NCBI RefSeq assembly: GCF_017599345.1
Contig: NZ_JAGFVL010000029.1
Location: 1-64,000 of the forward strand
Direction: 5' to 3'
Length of the DNA: 64,000 nucleotides
From: Gracilibacillus suaedae
GTDB lineage: Bacteria > Bacillota > Bacilli > Bacillales > Amphibacillaceae
Within the stretch, counting starts at the first letter, position 1, and each line of letters starts with the position of its first letter. Shown one piece after another: positions 28,990-39,679 of this stretch. The translations under genes and the position numbers were made by a program. The notes beneath the pieces were generated by a model, which saw nothing but the letters and a program-made list of their open reading frames with translations, had not been told where the DNA came from and ran no database searches.

Positions 28990-29943
28990 ATGTCACAATC
29001 TGACCTAAAAAAAGTAGTGGTCATCGGTGGTGGAACTGGTATGCCGGTTCTGCTACGAGGGCTAAAGGAACAACCAATTGATTTATCCGCAATTGTAACT
29101 GTTGCTGATGATGGCGGCAGTTCTGGACGCTTACGATCTGAAATGGAAATGCCTGCACCAGGAGATATTCGTAACGTTATCGCCGCACTTTCTGACGTTG
29201 AGCCAATGTTGATGGAATTATTTCAACACCGATTTACAAAAGGAAATGGTCTCTCTGGACACTCGATGGGGAATCTCTTATTAGCAGCTATGACTTCTGT
29301 TACCGGAGACTTTTACAACGGAATAAAAGAGATTTCACGCGTGTTAAATGTAAAAGGGAACATTTACCCGATTGCTAATCAAAACATGTTTCTCCATGCA
29401 GAATATGAAGATGGTGAAATAGTAGTTGGGGAATCCAATATACCGAAAGCTAATAAACGGATTAAACGTGTCTTTTTAAAGCCAAACCCGGTATTGCCAT
29501 TACCGGAAGCAGTCTCGGCTATTCAAGAAGCAGACTTGGTCGTGATTGCACCAGGAAGTTTATATACAAGCACATTACCTAACCTGATTGTTCCACAAAT
29601 TGGTGAGGCTTTACGCAATACGAAAGCAAAAGTTGTCTATGTATGTAATGTTATGACGCAAGCTGGTGAAACGAATCATTATACTGCATCCGATCATGTA
29701 CAGGCAATCATGGATCATATAGGTACAGGATGTCTGCAATCTGTCATTGTTCATAATAAAACAATCGCTCGTGATGTCCAAATGGTTTATGCTGAAGAAA
29801 ATGCAGAACCGGTAAAATATGATTTCGATAAATTACGTCAGTTTGGCTTGGAAATTATTGAAGAAGATATTGTCAAAGAATTAAATCATTCCTTACGGCA
29901 CGATACGGACAAAGTGGCGAAAGTGTTGTGTTCGTTAATGTAG
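28990..29943 (+). CDS. yvcK: Gluconeogenesis factor YvcK (CofD-like)
   Basis: A 317-aa UDP-sugar-binding protein of the CofD/UPF0052 fold. In B. subtilis it is needed for growth on gluconeogenic carbon and for PBP1/MreB positioning. Motifs: 'VVIGGGTGMPVLLRGLKE' (~10), 'VTVADDGGSSGRLR' (~37), 'PAPGDIRNVIAALS' and 'NLLLAAMT'. Length 317 as in B. subtilis. Middle gene of the conserved three-gene operon. Confidence 0.96.
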   Translation: MSQSDLKKVVVIGGGTGMPVLLRGLKEQPIDLSAIVTVADDGGSSGRLRSEMEMPAPGDIRNVIAALSDVEPMLMELFQHRFTKGNGLSGHSMGNLLLAAMTSVTGDFYNGIKEISRVLNVKGNIYPIANQNMFLHAEYEDGEIVVGESNIPKANKRIKRVFLKPNPVLPLPEAVSAIQEADLVVIAPGSLYTSTLPNLIVPQIGEALRNTKAKVVYVCNVMTQAGETNHYTASDHVQAIMDHIGTGCLQSVIVHNKTIARDVQMVYAEENAEPVKYDFDKLRQFGLEIIEEDIVKELNHSLRHDTDKVAKVLCSLM

Positions 29944-29977
29944 GGGTTAGCAGTTGGCAAAGAGGGGAGGGAGAAAG

Positions 29978-30925
29978 TTGTCGTTTGCAGCAGATATAAA
30001 AAAAGAGTTAACGAAAATCGAAAGTGATGATTGTTGCGAACAAGCAGAATTAGCAGCATTGATTCGGATGAATGGTGCGCTCTCTTTTTCAAAAAATCAT
30101 TATTCCTTAGATGTGCAAACGGAGAATGCAGCAATCGCACGTCGTATTTATACGTTAATTAAATCGATCTATCAAATACCGGTAGAATTATTAGTACGTA
30201 AAAAAATGAAATTAAAAAAAAATAACGTCTACATCGTTCGGATGAATGAAGGCGTGAAAGAAATGCTCCAAGACATGGAGATTTTAGCAGAACCATTACA
30301 ATTTATTCGTACGATCTCTAAGAAGTATACGAAAAAGCAATGTTGCCGAAGAGCATATTTGCGAGGCGCATTTTTAGCTGGTGGATCCGTTAATAATCCA
30401 GAAACTTCTTCCTATCATTTAGAAATATATAATTTTCATGAAGAACACAATCAATCATTGTGTGATTTGTTGAATGAATATGAACTTCATGCACGCATTT
30501 TGGAACGTAAAAAAGGGTTTATAACATATATTAAAGAAGCAGAAAAAATTACCGAGTTTTTAAATTATATTGGCGCACATCAAGCATTATTTAAATTCGA
30601 GGATGTAAGAATTGTTCGGGATATGAGAAATTCTGTCAATCGCTTGGTGAATTGTGAAACAGCCAACTTGAATAAAACAATTGGTGCCGCATTCCGACAG
30701 GTTGAAAATATCCGTTTTATTGATAAGACGGTCGGATTGGATGCATTACCAGATAAATTACAGGAAATTGCCAAACTAAGAATGGAACATCAAGATGTAT
30801 CATTAAAAGAATTAGGTGAAATGGTCTCAGGTGGTAAGATTAGTAAATCTGGCATTAACCACCGATTGAAAAAAATCGATCAATTTGCAGATCAATTACG
30901 AAAAGAAGAGTTATCCATGAAATAA
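29978..30925 (+). CDS. whiA: WhiA sporulation/cell-division DNA-binding protein
   Basis: A 315-aa protein with an N-terminal LAGLIDADG-type fold ('[29 protein letters not shown]', ~115-145) and a C-terminal helix-turn-helix ('[27 protein letters not shown]'). In B. subtilis it binds the nucleoid and affects FtsZ assembly and chromosome segregation; in actinomycetes it is a sporulation regulator. Start is TTG 29978 behind GGGGAGGG; this matches the known N-terminus 'SFA..KKELT'. An earlier TTG at 29954 precedes that site and is rejected. Confidence 0.95.
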   Translation: MSFAADIKKELTKIESDDCCEQAELAALIRMNGALSFSKNHYSLDVQTENAAIARRIYTLIKSIYQIPVELLVRKKMKLKKNNVYIVRMNEGVKEMLQDMEILAEPLQFIRTISKKYTKKQCCRRAYLRGAFLAGGSVNNPETSSYHLEIYNFHEEHNQSLCDLLNEYELHARILERKKGFITYIKEAEKITEFLNYIGAHQALFKFEDVRIVRDMRNSVNRLVNCETANLNKTIGAAFRQVENIRFIDKTVGLDALPDKLQEIAKLRMEHQDVSLKELGEMVSGGKISKSGINHRLKKIDQFADQLRKEELSMK

Positions 30926-30927
30926 CA

Positions 30928-30955
30928 AGAGGAGGATTTTCCCTCCTCTACAATA
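30928..30955 (+). terminator. Terminator after whiA
   Basis: AGAGGAGG / CCTCCTCT stem three bases after the whiA stop; the T tract is weak (ACAATATT). Confidence 0.65.
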
Positions 30956-31025
30956 TTATAAGAATAAGATGAGCTATCCATTAGTAGAATGGAATGATAG
31001 CGCTTACTAAACGGGAGGGGTTAGC

Positions 31026-31283
31026 ATGTTAGAGAAAGAAGTTGTTATTGCAGTAGATCCTGGGTTACAAGCAAGACCAGCGGCTCAATTTGTACAAAAG
31101 GCAAACAGTTTTACGTCGGAAATTTTTATTGAAAAAGACAATAAGCGGATCAATGCTAAAAGTATTATGGGATTAATGAGTCTGGCATTGGCCAAAGGGA
31201 ATACAATAAAAATTATTACAGATGGAAGTGATGACAAGGAAGCATTAGACGAACTAGTGGCTTTTGTTGAAGGAAAAAAATAA
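31026..31283 (+). CDS. crh: Crh, catabolite-repression HPr-like protein
   Basis: An 85-aa HPr paralogue that cannot take part in sugar phosphotransfer because the catalytic His15 is Gln ('GLQARPA', Q15), but keeps Ser46 ('NAKSIMGLMSLA') for phosphorylation by HprK. P-Ser-Crh is a CcpA corepressor and binds glycolytic/methylglyoxal enzymes in B. subtilis. ATG 31026 with GGGAGGGG upstream. Separated from whiA by a terminator, so probably its own transcript. Compare the true HPr at 54849-55118, which has His. Confidence 0.97.
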   Translation: MLEKEVVIAVDPGLQARPAAQFVQKANSFTSEIFIEKDNKRINAKSIMGLMSLALAKGNTIKIITDGSDDKEALDELVAFVEGKK

Positions 31284-31293
31284 AGATGTGTAT

Positions 31294-31320
31294 AACACTG
31301 CTTTTCTGCAGTGTTTTTTG
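31294..31320 (+). terminator. Terminator after crh
   Basis: AACACTGC / GCAGTGTT stem followed by TTTTTTG. Confidence 0.9.
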
Positions 31321-31473
31321 TCGAGAAAATATATGATTGGAATAATAACAGAAACATAGTAAGTAGCAACAGAATGAGCTGCATATCGACTATATATGGA
31401 ATGATGTTGATGCAGATCGTAAAGGAAGGATGGGGAAAATGTTGCTTAAATAACAGGACTGGGAAATAAATCT

Positions 31474-31521
31474 ACATAGAAAAGCACTTCTCCAATCCAT
31501 ATTGGATGTGAGAAGTGCTTT
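31474..31521 (-). terminator. Terminator of the tRNA-Arg gene
   Basis: On the minus strand AAAGCACTTCTC / GAGAAGTGCTTT with an inner ATCCAATATGGAT stem, then TTCTATG. Confidence 0.8.
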
Positions 31522-31547
31522 GGTTGGCGTTTACTTGTTATAAAAAG

Positions 31548-31620
31548 CGCGCCCGGAGGGATTCGAACCCCCGACACATGGTACCGGAAACCATTGCTCT
31601 ATCCCCTGAGCTACGGGCGC
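31548..31620 (-). tRNA. tRNA-Arg (anticodon CCG)
   Basis: Minus-strand cloverleaf: acceptor GCGCCCG/CGGGCGC, D arm GCTC...GAGC, anticodon arm ATGGT-TTCCGGT-ACCAT with CCG anticodon, and T arm GGGGGTTCGAATCCCTCC. Discriminator G; the 3' CCA is not encoded. It decodes CGG, a rare codon in this low-GC background. It lies between crh and clpP as in B. subtilis. Confidence 0.96.
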
Positions 31621-31708
31621 ATGGATCAATCAATGGAACGGGTTAATGTTCATTGTTATCACTTTCTTGAATTGGCGATTAGCGTCGTGATAAAATGCGA
31701 CAAGAATA

Positions 31709-31737
31709 ATTATAGCGAATCGTTAGTATAATTTCAA
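31709..31737 (-). promoter_or_regulatory. tRNA-Arg promoter
   Basis: TTGAAA, 17-bp spacer, TATAAT on the minus strand, about 90 bp upstream of the tRNA. Confidence 0.85.
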
Positions 31738-31821
31738 TACATATAGCAAACTTTGATGATTTGATCTTAGAGGTTTAAATCGTTACAGTTAAGGGTAGGA
31801 TGAAGTTAGAAAATCAAATCG

Positions 31822-31838
31822 TTTGACCTTTTTTGACC
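31822..31838. promoter_or_regulatory. CtsR operator before clpP
   Basis: TTTGACC-TTT-TTTGACC is the exact reverse complement of the CtsR heptad consensus GGTCAAA-N3-GGTCAAA. It overlaps the -35 box of the clpP promoter, so repression is released on heat or protein stress. Confidence 0.93.
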
Positions 31839-31851
31839 ATTCCGTTAAGAT
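31823..31851 (+). promoter_or_regulatory. clpP SigA promoter
   Basis: TTGACC (31823-31828), 17-bp spacer, TAAGAT (31846-31851); the -35 lies within the CtsR operator. Confidence 0.8.
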
Positions 31852-31909
31852 GAAAATAGTTAGATTTCATGAATGAAAAAAAGCAAGTGTTAAAAGGAGG
31901 AAATTTTTC

Positions 31910-32506
31910 ATGAACTTAATCCCTACAGTTATTGAACAAACAAACCGAGGAGAACGTGCATATGATATTTATTCACGCCTTTTAAAAGACCGAATTATTA
32001 TGTTAGGTAGTGGCATTGACGATAATGTAGCAAACAGTGTTGTAGCGCAAATGCTATTTTTAACAGCTGAAGATCCCGATAAAGATATTTCCCTATACAT
32101 CAACTCACCTGGTGGTTCGATTACTGCTGGTATGGCTATTTATGATACGATGCAGTTCATCCAACCGAATGTTTCAACAATCTGTATTGGTATGGCAGCA
32201 TCTATGGGTGCATTCCTTTTAGCTGCTGGCGAGCCTGGTAAACGATATGCATTACCAAATAGTGAAGTAATGATTCACCAACCACTAGGTGGTACACAAG
32301 GTCAAGCGTCTGACATTCAAATTCACGCTAACCGTATTATTGAAATGCGTAAAAAATTAAACCAAATTCTAGCAGACCGTACTGGTCAACCACTAGAAGT
32401 AGTTGAAAAAGACACAGATCGTGACAACTTTATGTCAGCTGAAAAAGCTAAAGACTATGGTCTCATCGATCAGGTAATGGAAAAGAAATCATCAGACTTA
32501 AACTAA
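31910..32506 (+). CDS. clpP: ATP-dependent Clp protease proteolytic subunit
   Basis: A 198-aa serine peptidase forming a 14-mer that degrades substrates unfolded by ClpX, ClpC or ClpE. Catalytic Ser98 ('GMAASMGAF') and His123 ('MIHQPLGG') are clear; the Asp lies in '[24 protein letters not shown]' (~172). Usual length (B. subtilis 197). ATG 31910 after AAGGAGG. Monocistronic with CtsR-controlled promoter and strong terminator. Confidence 0.98.
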   Translation: MNLIPTVIEQTNRGERAYDIYSRLLKDRIIMLGSGIDDNVANSVVAQMLFLTAEDPDKDISLYINSPGGSITAGMAIYDTMQFIQPNVSTICIGMAASMGAFLLAAGEPGKRYALPNSEVMIHQPLGGTQGQASDIQIHANRIIEMRKKLNQILADRTGQPLEVVEKDTDRDNFMSAEKAKDYGLIDQVMEKKSSDLN

Positions 32507-32513
32507 AGAAGCA

Positions 32514-32547
32514 AAAGCGACGGTATTAACGAACCGTCGCTTTTTTC
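32514..32547 (+). terminator. Terminator after clpP
   Basis: AGCGACGGT / ACCGTCGCT stem followed by TTTTT. Confidence 0.92.
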
Positions 32548-32558
32548 GTAGAAGGAAA

Positions 32559-32696
32559 AGTTGCCAGTAAACCCCCCGAAGTTGCCAGTAAAATCGGAAA
32601 GTTGCCAGTAAACCCCCCGAAGTTGCCAGTAAAATCGGAAAGTTGCCAGTAAACCCCCCGAAGTTGCCAGTAATAATCAAAAAGTTGGTAGTAAAC
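32559..32696. repeat. Seven-copy GTTGCCAGTAAA tandem array
   Basis: Units alternate between AGTTGCCAGTAAACCCCCCGA (21 bases) and AGTTGCCAGTAAAATCGGAA (20 bases), so the true period is a 41-bp pair. The last copy is degenerate (GTTGGTAGTAAAC). It begins 12 bp after the clpP terminator. A three-copy relative is at 13778-13834. Open frames across it are low-complexity and not credible genes. Confidence 0.92.
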
Positions 32697-32818
32697 AACA
32701 GTCACTGTCGCATTTTATCTGAAATAATTTTCAGAAAACATATTGACATCATTTTGACGCCATGCTAAAGTATTAAATAACGAAAGTGAAAAGCAAGTAA
32801 ACAACTCGGAATTCTATA

Positions 32819-32936
32819 CTTCTTATCGAGAGAGGTGGAGGGATTGGCCCTATGAAGCCTCGGCAACCATTAAGTGAATCGTCCTTAATACAGGTGCCAA
32901 TTCCACTAAGCGTATATGGCTTAGAGAGATAAGAGA
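32819..32936 (+). ncRNA. SAM-I (S-box) riboswitch, first of a tandem pair
   Basis: Conserved core AGAGGTGGAGGGA...TGGCCC.ATGA.GCC.CGGCAACC...AGGTGCCAATTCC, closed by P1 stem CTTATC/GATAAG. Binding S-adenosylmethionine frees the downstream terminator and stops transcription. It is followed by its own terminator and then a second aptamer, with no gene between. Confidence 0.95.
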
Positions 32937-32955
32937 GCGAATATATTTATTCAAG

Positions 32956-32990
32956 TCTCTCTATCTTTAGGATAGGGAGATTTTTTAATG
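32956..32990 (+). terminator. Expression-platform terminator of SAM riboswitch 1
   Basis: TCTCTCTATC / GATAGGGAGA (one wobble) and TTTTTT. The left arm can pair with the P1 3' strand (GAGAGATAAGAGAG) as antiterminator. Confidence 0.85.
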
Positions 32991-33005
32991 ACCAACTAAA
33001 TAACA

Positions 33006-33118
33006 TCACTCTTATCCAGAGAGGCAGAGGGACTGGCCCGATGACGCCCAGCAACCATTAAGCAATGGCTTAAAAGGTGCTAATTCCTGCAGGATACTTA
33101 TCCTGATAGATAAGAGGA
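33006..33118 (+). ncRNA. SAM-I (S-box) riboswitch, second of a tandem pair
   Basis: Core AGAGGCAGAGGGACTGGCCC, GATGACGCCCAGCAACC and AAGGTGCTAATTCCTGC, closed by P1 CTCTTATC/GATAAGAG. Complete aptamer with a second independent terminator before the sulfhydrylase gene. Confidence 0.95.
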
Positions 33119-33143
33119 AGACTACTACTGTTATGTCAGTTAA

Positions 33144-35006
<1,863 letters not shown>

Positions 35007-35034
35007 AAAAAAATATGAGGGGGATGTATCTATC

Positions 35035-36042
35035 ATGAAAAGAGTACCATTAATTGATTTAAGAAGTTTTCTTGCAATTGCAGCATTTGGAATTATTATT
35101 ATTTTAGCAGTTGGCTGTTCATCCGACAGCCAAGCGGACGAAGGAAAACCATCTGAAATTCGTTTAGACTATGCTTATTATTCACCTACAAGTCTTGTAT
35201 TAAAAGAATTTGGCTGGGCAGAAGAAGTATTCGGTGAAGAAGATATTGATGTAAAGTGGAAACTAAGTCAAGGGAGTAACAAAGCAATCGAATTTTTAAA
35301 TAGTGACAGTGTTGATTTTGGCTCGACAGCAGGTGCAGCAGCACTTATCGCCAAATCAAATGATGTACCATTGGAAAATGTCTATATTTATTCTCAACCA
35401 GAATGGACAGCACTGGTGACTAATGAAGGCTCCGGAATTGAGTCAATTGAAGACCTGGAAGGTAAAAAAGTAGCAGCAACTTTTGGTACTGATCCATATA
35501 TTTTCTTAGTTAGAGCATTAGATTCAAAAGGATTAACAATCGATGATATTGAAATAGTGAACTTACAACATGCTGATGGTGGTAATACACTTGTTAATGG
35601 TGATGTTGATGCATGGGCAGGACTTGACCCACATATGGCAAAACATGAATTAGAATCAGGAGCAGAGCTTTTTTATAGAGATATTAATCTAAATACGTAT
35701 GGATTTTTAAATGTTCGTGAGGAATTTGCTGATCAACATCCAGAATATGTTGAAAAAGTAATTGAATTATATGAAAGAGCGCGTCAATGGATATTAGACA
35801 ATCCGGAAGAGGCTGCAGAATTATTGGCAGAAGAAGCTGATATTAGTATAGATGTGGCAAAAATTCAGTTAGTAGAAAGAACTGATTTGTCTAATCCAAT
35901 ACCTGGAGATGAACATATTGAATCTATCCAAGCAGCTGGTAATGTGTTGAAAAATGCTGGAGACTTGGAAGCAGGCGATGATGTCGAAGCATTAACGAAT
36001 GAACTAATCAATCCAGAATATGCAGAAGCGGTAATCGAATAA
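35035..36042 (+). CDS. ssuA: Sulfonate/taurine-type ABC transporter substrate-binding lipoprotein
   Basis: A 335-aa SsuA/TauA/NrtA-family binding protein. It has a signal anchor with lipobox 'ILAVGC' (Cys ~28) and the family features 'FGSTAGAAALIAKSNDVPL', 'DLEGKKVAATFGTDPYIFLVRAL' and 'GDVDAWAGLDPHMAK'. It would capture an organosulfur ligand such as an alkanesulfonate; specificity cannot be read from sequence. The start is ATG 35035 after GAGGGGGATG, 28 bp past the sulfhydrylase stop. No SsuD/TauD desulfonating enzyme is seen in the operon. Confidence 0.85.
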   Translation: MKRVPLIDLRSFLAIAAFGIIIILAVGCSSDSQADEGKPSEIRLDYAYYSPTSLVLKEFGWAEEVFGEEDIDVKWKLSQGSNKAIEFLNSDSVDFGSTAGAAALIAKSNDVPLENVYIYSQPEWTALVTNEGSGIESIEDLEGKKVAATFGTDPYIFLVRALDSKGLTIDDIEIVNLQHADGGNTLVNGDVDAWAGLDPHMAKHELESGAELFYRDINLNTYGFLNVREEFADQHPEYVEKVIELYERARQWILDNPEEAAELLAEEADISIDVAKIQLVERTDLSNPIPGDEHIESIQAAGNVLKNAGDLEAGDDVEALTNELINPEYAEAVIE

Positions 36043-36100
36043 AGTAAGATTTCCATTAGTGAGGGCTTGCGAAGTTTTAGGGATTTAGGAGGGGCAAAAA

Positions 36101-36958
36101 ATGGCTGAGCAACAAAATAACGTAACGGCTGGCTATGTTAAACCAGCACCATCAGAAGTGAGAGGGAAAAAAGCATCCATTAAGAAGAAAAAAGATTCAC
36201 TGGTAAAAACCGTATTTATGGGTAGCATCATTCCTGTCCTTTTAATTATCATATGGGAGATTTTATGTCGTGCTGGTGTTGTCCCTTCTAATCAACTACC
36301 AGCACCAAGTACCATAGTTGAAAAAATTATAAGTATGGCACAGGATGGATCTCTTTGGGGGCATGTTTGGATCACAACCTATCGAGTACTTGTTGGGTTT
36401 GTTATCGGGACAGTTGCTGCGATTGTTCTCGGATCATTTGTCGGTTTTTATAAAAAGGCAGAGCAGCTTTTTGATCCGATGATTCAGGCGTTTCGCTCGA
36501 TCCCATCGCTAGCATGGGTACCATTGTTTATTTTATGGCTGGGTATTGGTGAAACATCAAAAGTTACCATGATTGCAGTTGGGGTATTTTTCCCTGTCTA
36601 TTTAAATATTGTTAGCGGTATATTAGGCGTAGACCGTAAATTAATTGAAGTAGGAAAAATGTACGGATTAAATACTTTACAATTGGTGAAACGAATTATT
36701 TTGCCGGCTTCGTTACCGTCCTTTTTGGTAGGGATGCGTAGTGGCTTAGGGCTTGGTTGGATGTTTGTAGTGGCAGCAGAACTGATGGGGGCAAGTCAAG
36801 GGTTAGGATTTTTACTTGTCTTTGGTCAGAATATGTCAAGTCCTGAAACTATTTTGGCAAGTATTATTCTATTTGCGATTATCGGTAAAATCACCGACTG
36901 GATTTTAAAGCTAGTAGAAGATCGTTCCTTGCATTGGCAGGATCGTTTGGAGAAATAG
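36101..36958 (+). CDS. ssuC: ABC transporter permease (SsuC type)
   Basis: A 285-aa inner-membrane permease with a charged N-terminal tail (~1-40), about six helices and the EAA-like loop 'VDRKLIEVGKMYGLNTLQLVKRIILPASLPSFLVGMRSGLGLGWMFVVAAE' that docks on the ATPase. 'FRSIPSLAWVPLFILWLGIGE' is typical of SsuC/TauC. ATG after GGAGGGG. Third gene of the SAM-riboswitch operon, 16 bp before the ATPase gene. Confidence 0.9.
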   Translation: MAEQQNNVTAGYVKPAPSEVRGKKASIKKKKDSLVKTVFMGSIIPVLLIIIWEILCRAGVVPSNQLPAPSTIVEKIISMAQDGSLWGHVWITTYRVLVGFVIGTVAAIVLGSFVGFYKKAEQLFDPMIQAFRSIPSLAWVPLFILWLGIGETSKVTMIAVGVFFPVYLNIVSGILGVDRKLIEVGKMYGLNTLQLVKRIILPASLPSFLVGMRSGLGLGWMFVVAAELMGASQGLGFLLVFGQNMSSPETILASIILFAIIGKITDWILKLVEDRSLHWQDRLEK

Positions 36959-36973
36959 GAAGGAGTATTTAAT

Positions 36974-37702
36974 ATGAGTCTAGCATTAAGAGATGTCAGC
37001 CGTACATTTAATGGTACTACTGCTGTACAAAATGTTAATTTAGAAGTGCAACCGGGAGAAATTATCGGTTTGCTTGGAACTAGTGGATGTGGGAAAAGTA
37101 CCTTATTAAGAGCGATATCAGGGCTAGATCCTGAATACGATGGTGAAATTGAAATTAACGGAACCGTATCTAAAGAAATTCATGATACAACAGGCTTTAT
37201 TTTCCAAGAGCCAAGACTTCTACCATGGTTAAATGTGTTAGATAATGTAACATTCGGATTGACAGGCAGCCGTAAAGACAAAGAAAATAGAGCTATTGAT
37301 TACTTAGAAAGCGTAGGTTTAAGGGGAAAGGAAAAGCTGTATCCTCGTGAGTTATCAGGAGGTATGGCTCAACGTGTAGCCATTGCGCGGGCATTGGTAA
37401 CATCACCTGAAATTCTTCTTTTAGATGAACCGTTTAGTGCTTTAGATGCTTTCACCAAAATGCAATTACAGGATTTATTATTAGATGTTTGGAAAAAATA
37501 TCAATCTACTATCGTATTAGTAACGCACGATATAGATGAAGCAACCTATTTATGTGACCGTGTTGTTATTTTAAGAGGGCAACCAGGAGAGGTAGAGAAA
37601 GAGGTTACGATAGAGCAAGAGCGACCAAGGGATCGTGGAAGTGAAGAGTTAGCACATTTAAAATCAGAAATTTTAGAATCTTTAGACTTGAGCAAACAGT
37701 AA
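36974..37702 (+). CDS. ssuB: ABC transporter ATP-binding protein (SsuB type)
   Basis: A 242-aa ATPase with Walker A 'GTSGCGKSTLLRAISGL' (~38), Q-loop 'FQEPRLLPW', signature 'LSGGMAQRVAIARAL' (~133), Walker B 'ILLLDEPFSALD' and H-loop His in 'VTHDIDEA'. The LSGGMAQR variant and 'EPRLLPW' are typical of SsuB/TauB. ATG after AGGAAGGAG. Powers import through the 36.1-kb permease. Confidence 0.92.
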   Translation: MSLALRDVSRTFNGTTAVQNVNLEVQPGEIIGLLGTSGCGKSTLLRAISGLDPEYDGEIEINGTVSKEIHDTTGFIFQEPRLLPWLNVLDNVTFGLTGSRKDKENRAIDYLESVGLRGKEKLYPRELSGGMAQRVAIARALVTSPEILLLDEPFSALDAFTKMQLQDLLLDVWKKYQSTIVLVTHDIDEATYLCDRVVILRGQPGEVEKEVTIEQERPRDRGSEELAHLKSEILESLDLSKQ

Positions 37703-37726
37703 CCGGTCTTCAAGGGGGAACATCAG

Positions 37727-39415
37727 ATGACGCAACATGCAACAACACACATTGCAACAATAGAAGGCGATTATAATCTTAGCAACTATGAGGAAAAAAG
37801 AGCAAATTTTGATTGGTCAGATGCAAAAGCATTATTATCTGCTGCGAAGACAGGAAAGATAAATGCAGCATATGAAACCATTGGTCGTCACGTAGCAGAG
37901 GGATATGGAGATAAGATTGCTCTCCATTATATTAATGAGAACGAAAGGCGATCGTACACGTTTAAAGAAATAAAGGATCAAACTGACCATTATGCTCGCA
38001 TATTAAAAGAGCATGGAGTAACGAAAGGGGATCGTGTCTTTGTATTTCTTCCTAAAACACCTGAATGCTATATTGCGATATTAGCAGCTATTAAAGTAGG
38101 GGCAATTGCTGGTCCTTTATTTGAAGCATTTATGGAAGAAGCAGTGAGAGACCGTATCAATGATTGTGCTGGTACTTTGCTGATTACTGATCAGGAGTTA
38201 GTCAAACGTGTACCGAAGACGGATATTCCTTCACTAGAAACGATTCTTTTTGTGGAGGATATCGAGAAAGAACCGTTACAACCTGTTGATGGTGATCAGT
38301 ATGTGGAGTGGGTAGACTGGGAGGATGGTTTAATCATCCATTATACAAGTGGCTCTACTGGTAAACCAAAAGGCGTACTACATGCTCATCGTGCAGTACA
38401 ACATCATATCGTGACAGGAAAATGGGTACTAGATATTAAAGATGATGATGTTTATTGGTGTACGTCACACCCAGGCTGGGTAACAGGCAGTGTATATGGC
38501 TTGTTTGCTCCACTATTGAATAGAGCAACTGTTGTGATCCAAGGTGGACGCTTCAGTGCAGAGAATTGGTATTCCTTAATTGAGGAATTAGGAGTAACGA
38601 TTTGGTATAGTGCACCGACAGCTTTCCGTATGCTCCTGTCAAAAGGTGACCTCTATAAACAATATGATTTATCTTCTGTACGGCATGTCTTAAGTGTAGG
38701 GGAACCTTTAAACCCTGAAGTAATCCAATGGGCATGGAACAGTTTACATGTTCGTATCCATGATACATGGTGGATGACAGAGACAGGTGGGCATTTAATT
38801 GTCAACCTTCCTGCTGAAAAAATTAAACCCGGTTCCATGGGGAGACCTTTTCCTGGCGTACAGGTGGGTATTTTGGATGAAGAAGGTAATGAACTACCTC
38901 ACGGTGAAGTTGGACAACTAGCGGTACGTACACCTTGGCCAGGACTTATGAAAGAAATTTGGGGAAACCAAGATAAGTTCCAATCTTATTTCCAATATGA
39001 GGGCTGGTATATTTCAGGAGATCTAGCATTACAGGATGAGGAAGGATATGTCTTCTTCCAAGGGCGAAATGACGATATGATCAATTCTGCTGGTGAGCGT
39101 ATTGGTCCCTTTGAAGTGGAAAGTAAGTTAATCGAACACCCCGCTGTAGAAGAAGCTGGTGTTATCGGTAAACCGGATGAATTACGCGGGGAATTAGTCA
39201 AAGCCTTTATTACGTTAAGAGCAGGCTATCGACAATCAGATCAATTACTAGAAGACATTCGAATATATGTGAGAAAAAATCTTTCCGCACATGCTGCTCC
39301 TAGAGAAATTGAAGTAATGGATGAATTACCAAAAACCAAGATCAGCGGAAAGATTTTAAGAAGACAATTAAAAGCACTAGAAATCGAAAGAGCTAAGAAA
39401 GTGAGATTTTCATAA
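37727..39415 (+). CDS. AcsA-like AMP-forming acyl-CoA synthetase
   Basis: A 562-aa adenylate-forming ligase close to acetyl-CoA synthetase AcsA of Bacilli. It has the P-loop-like 'IHYTSGSTGKPKGVLH' (~208), 'DDVYWCTSHPGWVTGSVYG', 'IHDTWWMTETGGHLI' (A5, ~345) and 'GRNDDMINSAGERIGPFEVES' (A8). The catalytic-lysine motif reads 'LPKTKISGKILRR', one residue longer than the usual LPKTRSGK. It would activate acetate or another short carboxylate. Last gene of the operon, under SAM riboswitch control, where an Acs is unexpected; it may recycle acetate released by the sulfhydrylase or activate an imported sulfur acid. ATG after AAGGGGG. Confidence 0.87.
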   Translation: MTQHATTHIATIEGDYNLSNYEEKRANFDWSDAKALLSAAKTGKINAAYETIGRHVAEGYGDKIALHYINENERRSYTFKEIKDQTDHYARILKEHGVTKGDRVFVFLPKTPECYIAILAAIKVGAIAGPLFEAFMEEAVRDRINDCAGTLLITDQELVKRVPKTDIPSLETILFVEDIEKEPLQPVDGDQYVEWVDWEDGLIIHYTSGSTGKPKGVLHAHRAVQHHIVTGKWVLDIKDDDVYWCTSHPGWVTGSVYGLFAPLLNRATVVIQGGRFSAENWYSLIEELGVTIWYSAPTAFRMLLSKGDLYKQYDLSSVRHVLSVGEPLNPEVIQWAWNSLHVRIHDTWWMTETGGHLIVNLPAEKIKPGSMGRPFPGVQVGILDEEGNELPHGEVGQLAVRTPWPGLMKEIWGNQDKFQSYFQYEGWYISGDLALQDEEGYVFFQGRNDDMINSAGERIGPFEVESKLIEHPAVEEAGVIGKPDELRGELVKAFITLRAGYRQSDQLLEDIRIYVRKNLSAHAAPREIEVMDELPKTKISGKILRRQLKALEIERAKKVRFS

Positions 39416-39492
39416 GTGGGAATCCCCACTTACGGTTAGCAAAACTTATCAAGGTTATAACCGTGATAAAATTAAAAACTAAAACATATAGA

Positions 39493-39604
39493 TACTCTTA
39501 TGAAGAGCGGTGGAGGGACTGGCCTGATGAAACCCGGCAACCTTAAGCTATTAATGCTTAAAAGGTGCTAAATCCTGCAAACTTTAGTTTGAAAAATAAG
39601 AGGG
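39493..39604 (+). ncRNA. SAM-I (S-box) riboswitch 3
   Basis: Core AGAGCGGTGGAGGGACTGG, CTGATGAAACCCGGCAACC and AAGGTGCTAAATCCTGC, with P1 CTCTTAT/ATAAGAG. Located between the acyl-CoA synthetase and the hydroxyacid-dehydrogenase-like gene. Confidence 0.95.
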
Positions 39605-39616
39605 AGATAATAGCTT

Positions 39617-39649
39617 TAGTCTCTCTTGTTTATCAAGAGGGGCTTTTTT
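39617..39649 (+). terminator. Expression-platform terminator of SAM riboswitch 3
   Basis: GTCTCTCTTG / CAAGAGGGGC with wobbles, followed by TTTTTTG. Confidence 0.85.
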
Positions 39650-39679
39650 GTTTCCCTAAATTATTAGGAGGCATATAAC

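Noticed and set aside
32559-32696. CRISPR array
   Set aside because: Repeat core is only ~13 bases, spacers are near-identical and 7-8 bases long, and there are no cas genes.
32498-32698. 66-codon minus-strand frame across the GTTGCCAGTAAA array
   Set aside because: It is a translation of the tandem repeat (repeated WQL and TGNF blocks) and overlaps the clpP terminator.
39413-39432. TAAGTGGG/CCCACTTA hairpin after the acyl-CoA synthetase as a full terminator
   Set aside because: The stem is short and lacks a T tract; riboswitch 3 may be reached by read-through from the upstream operon.
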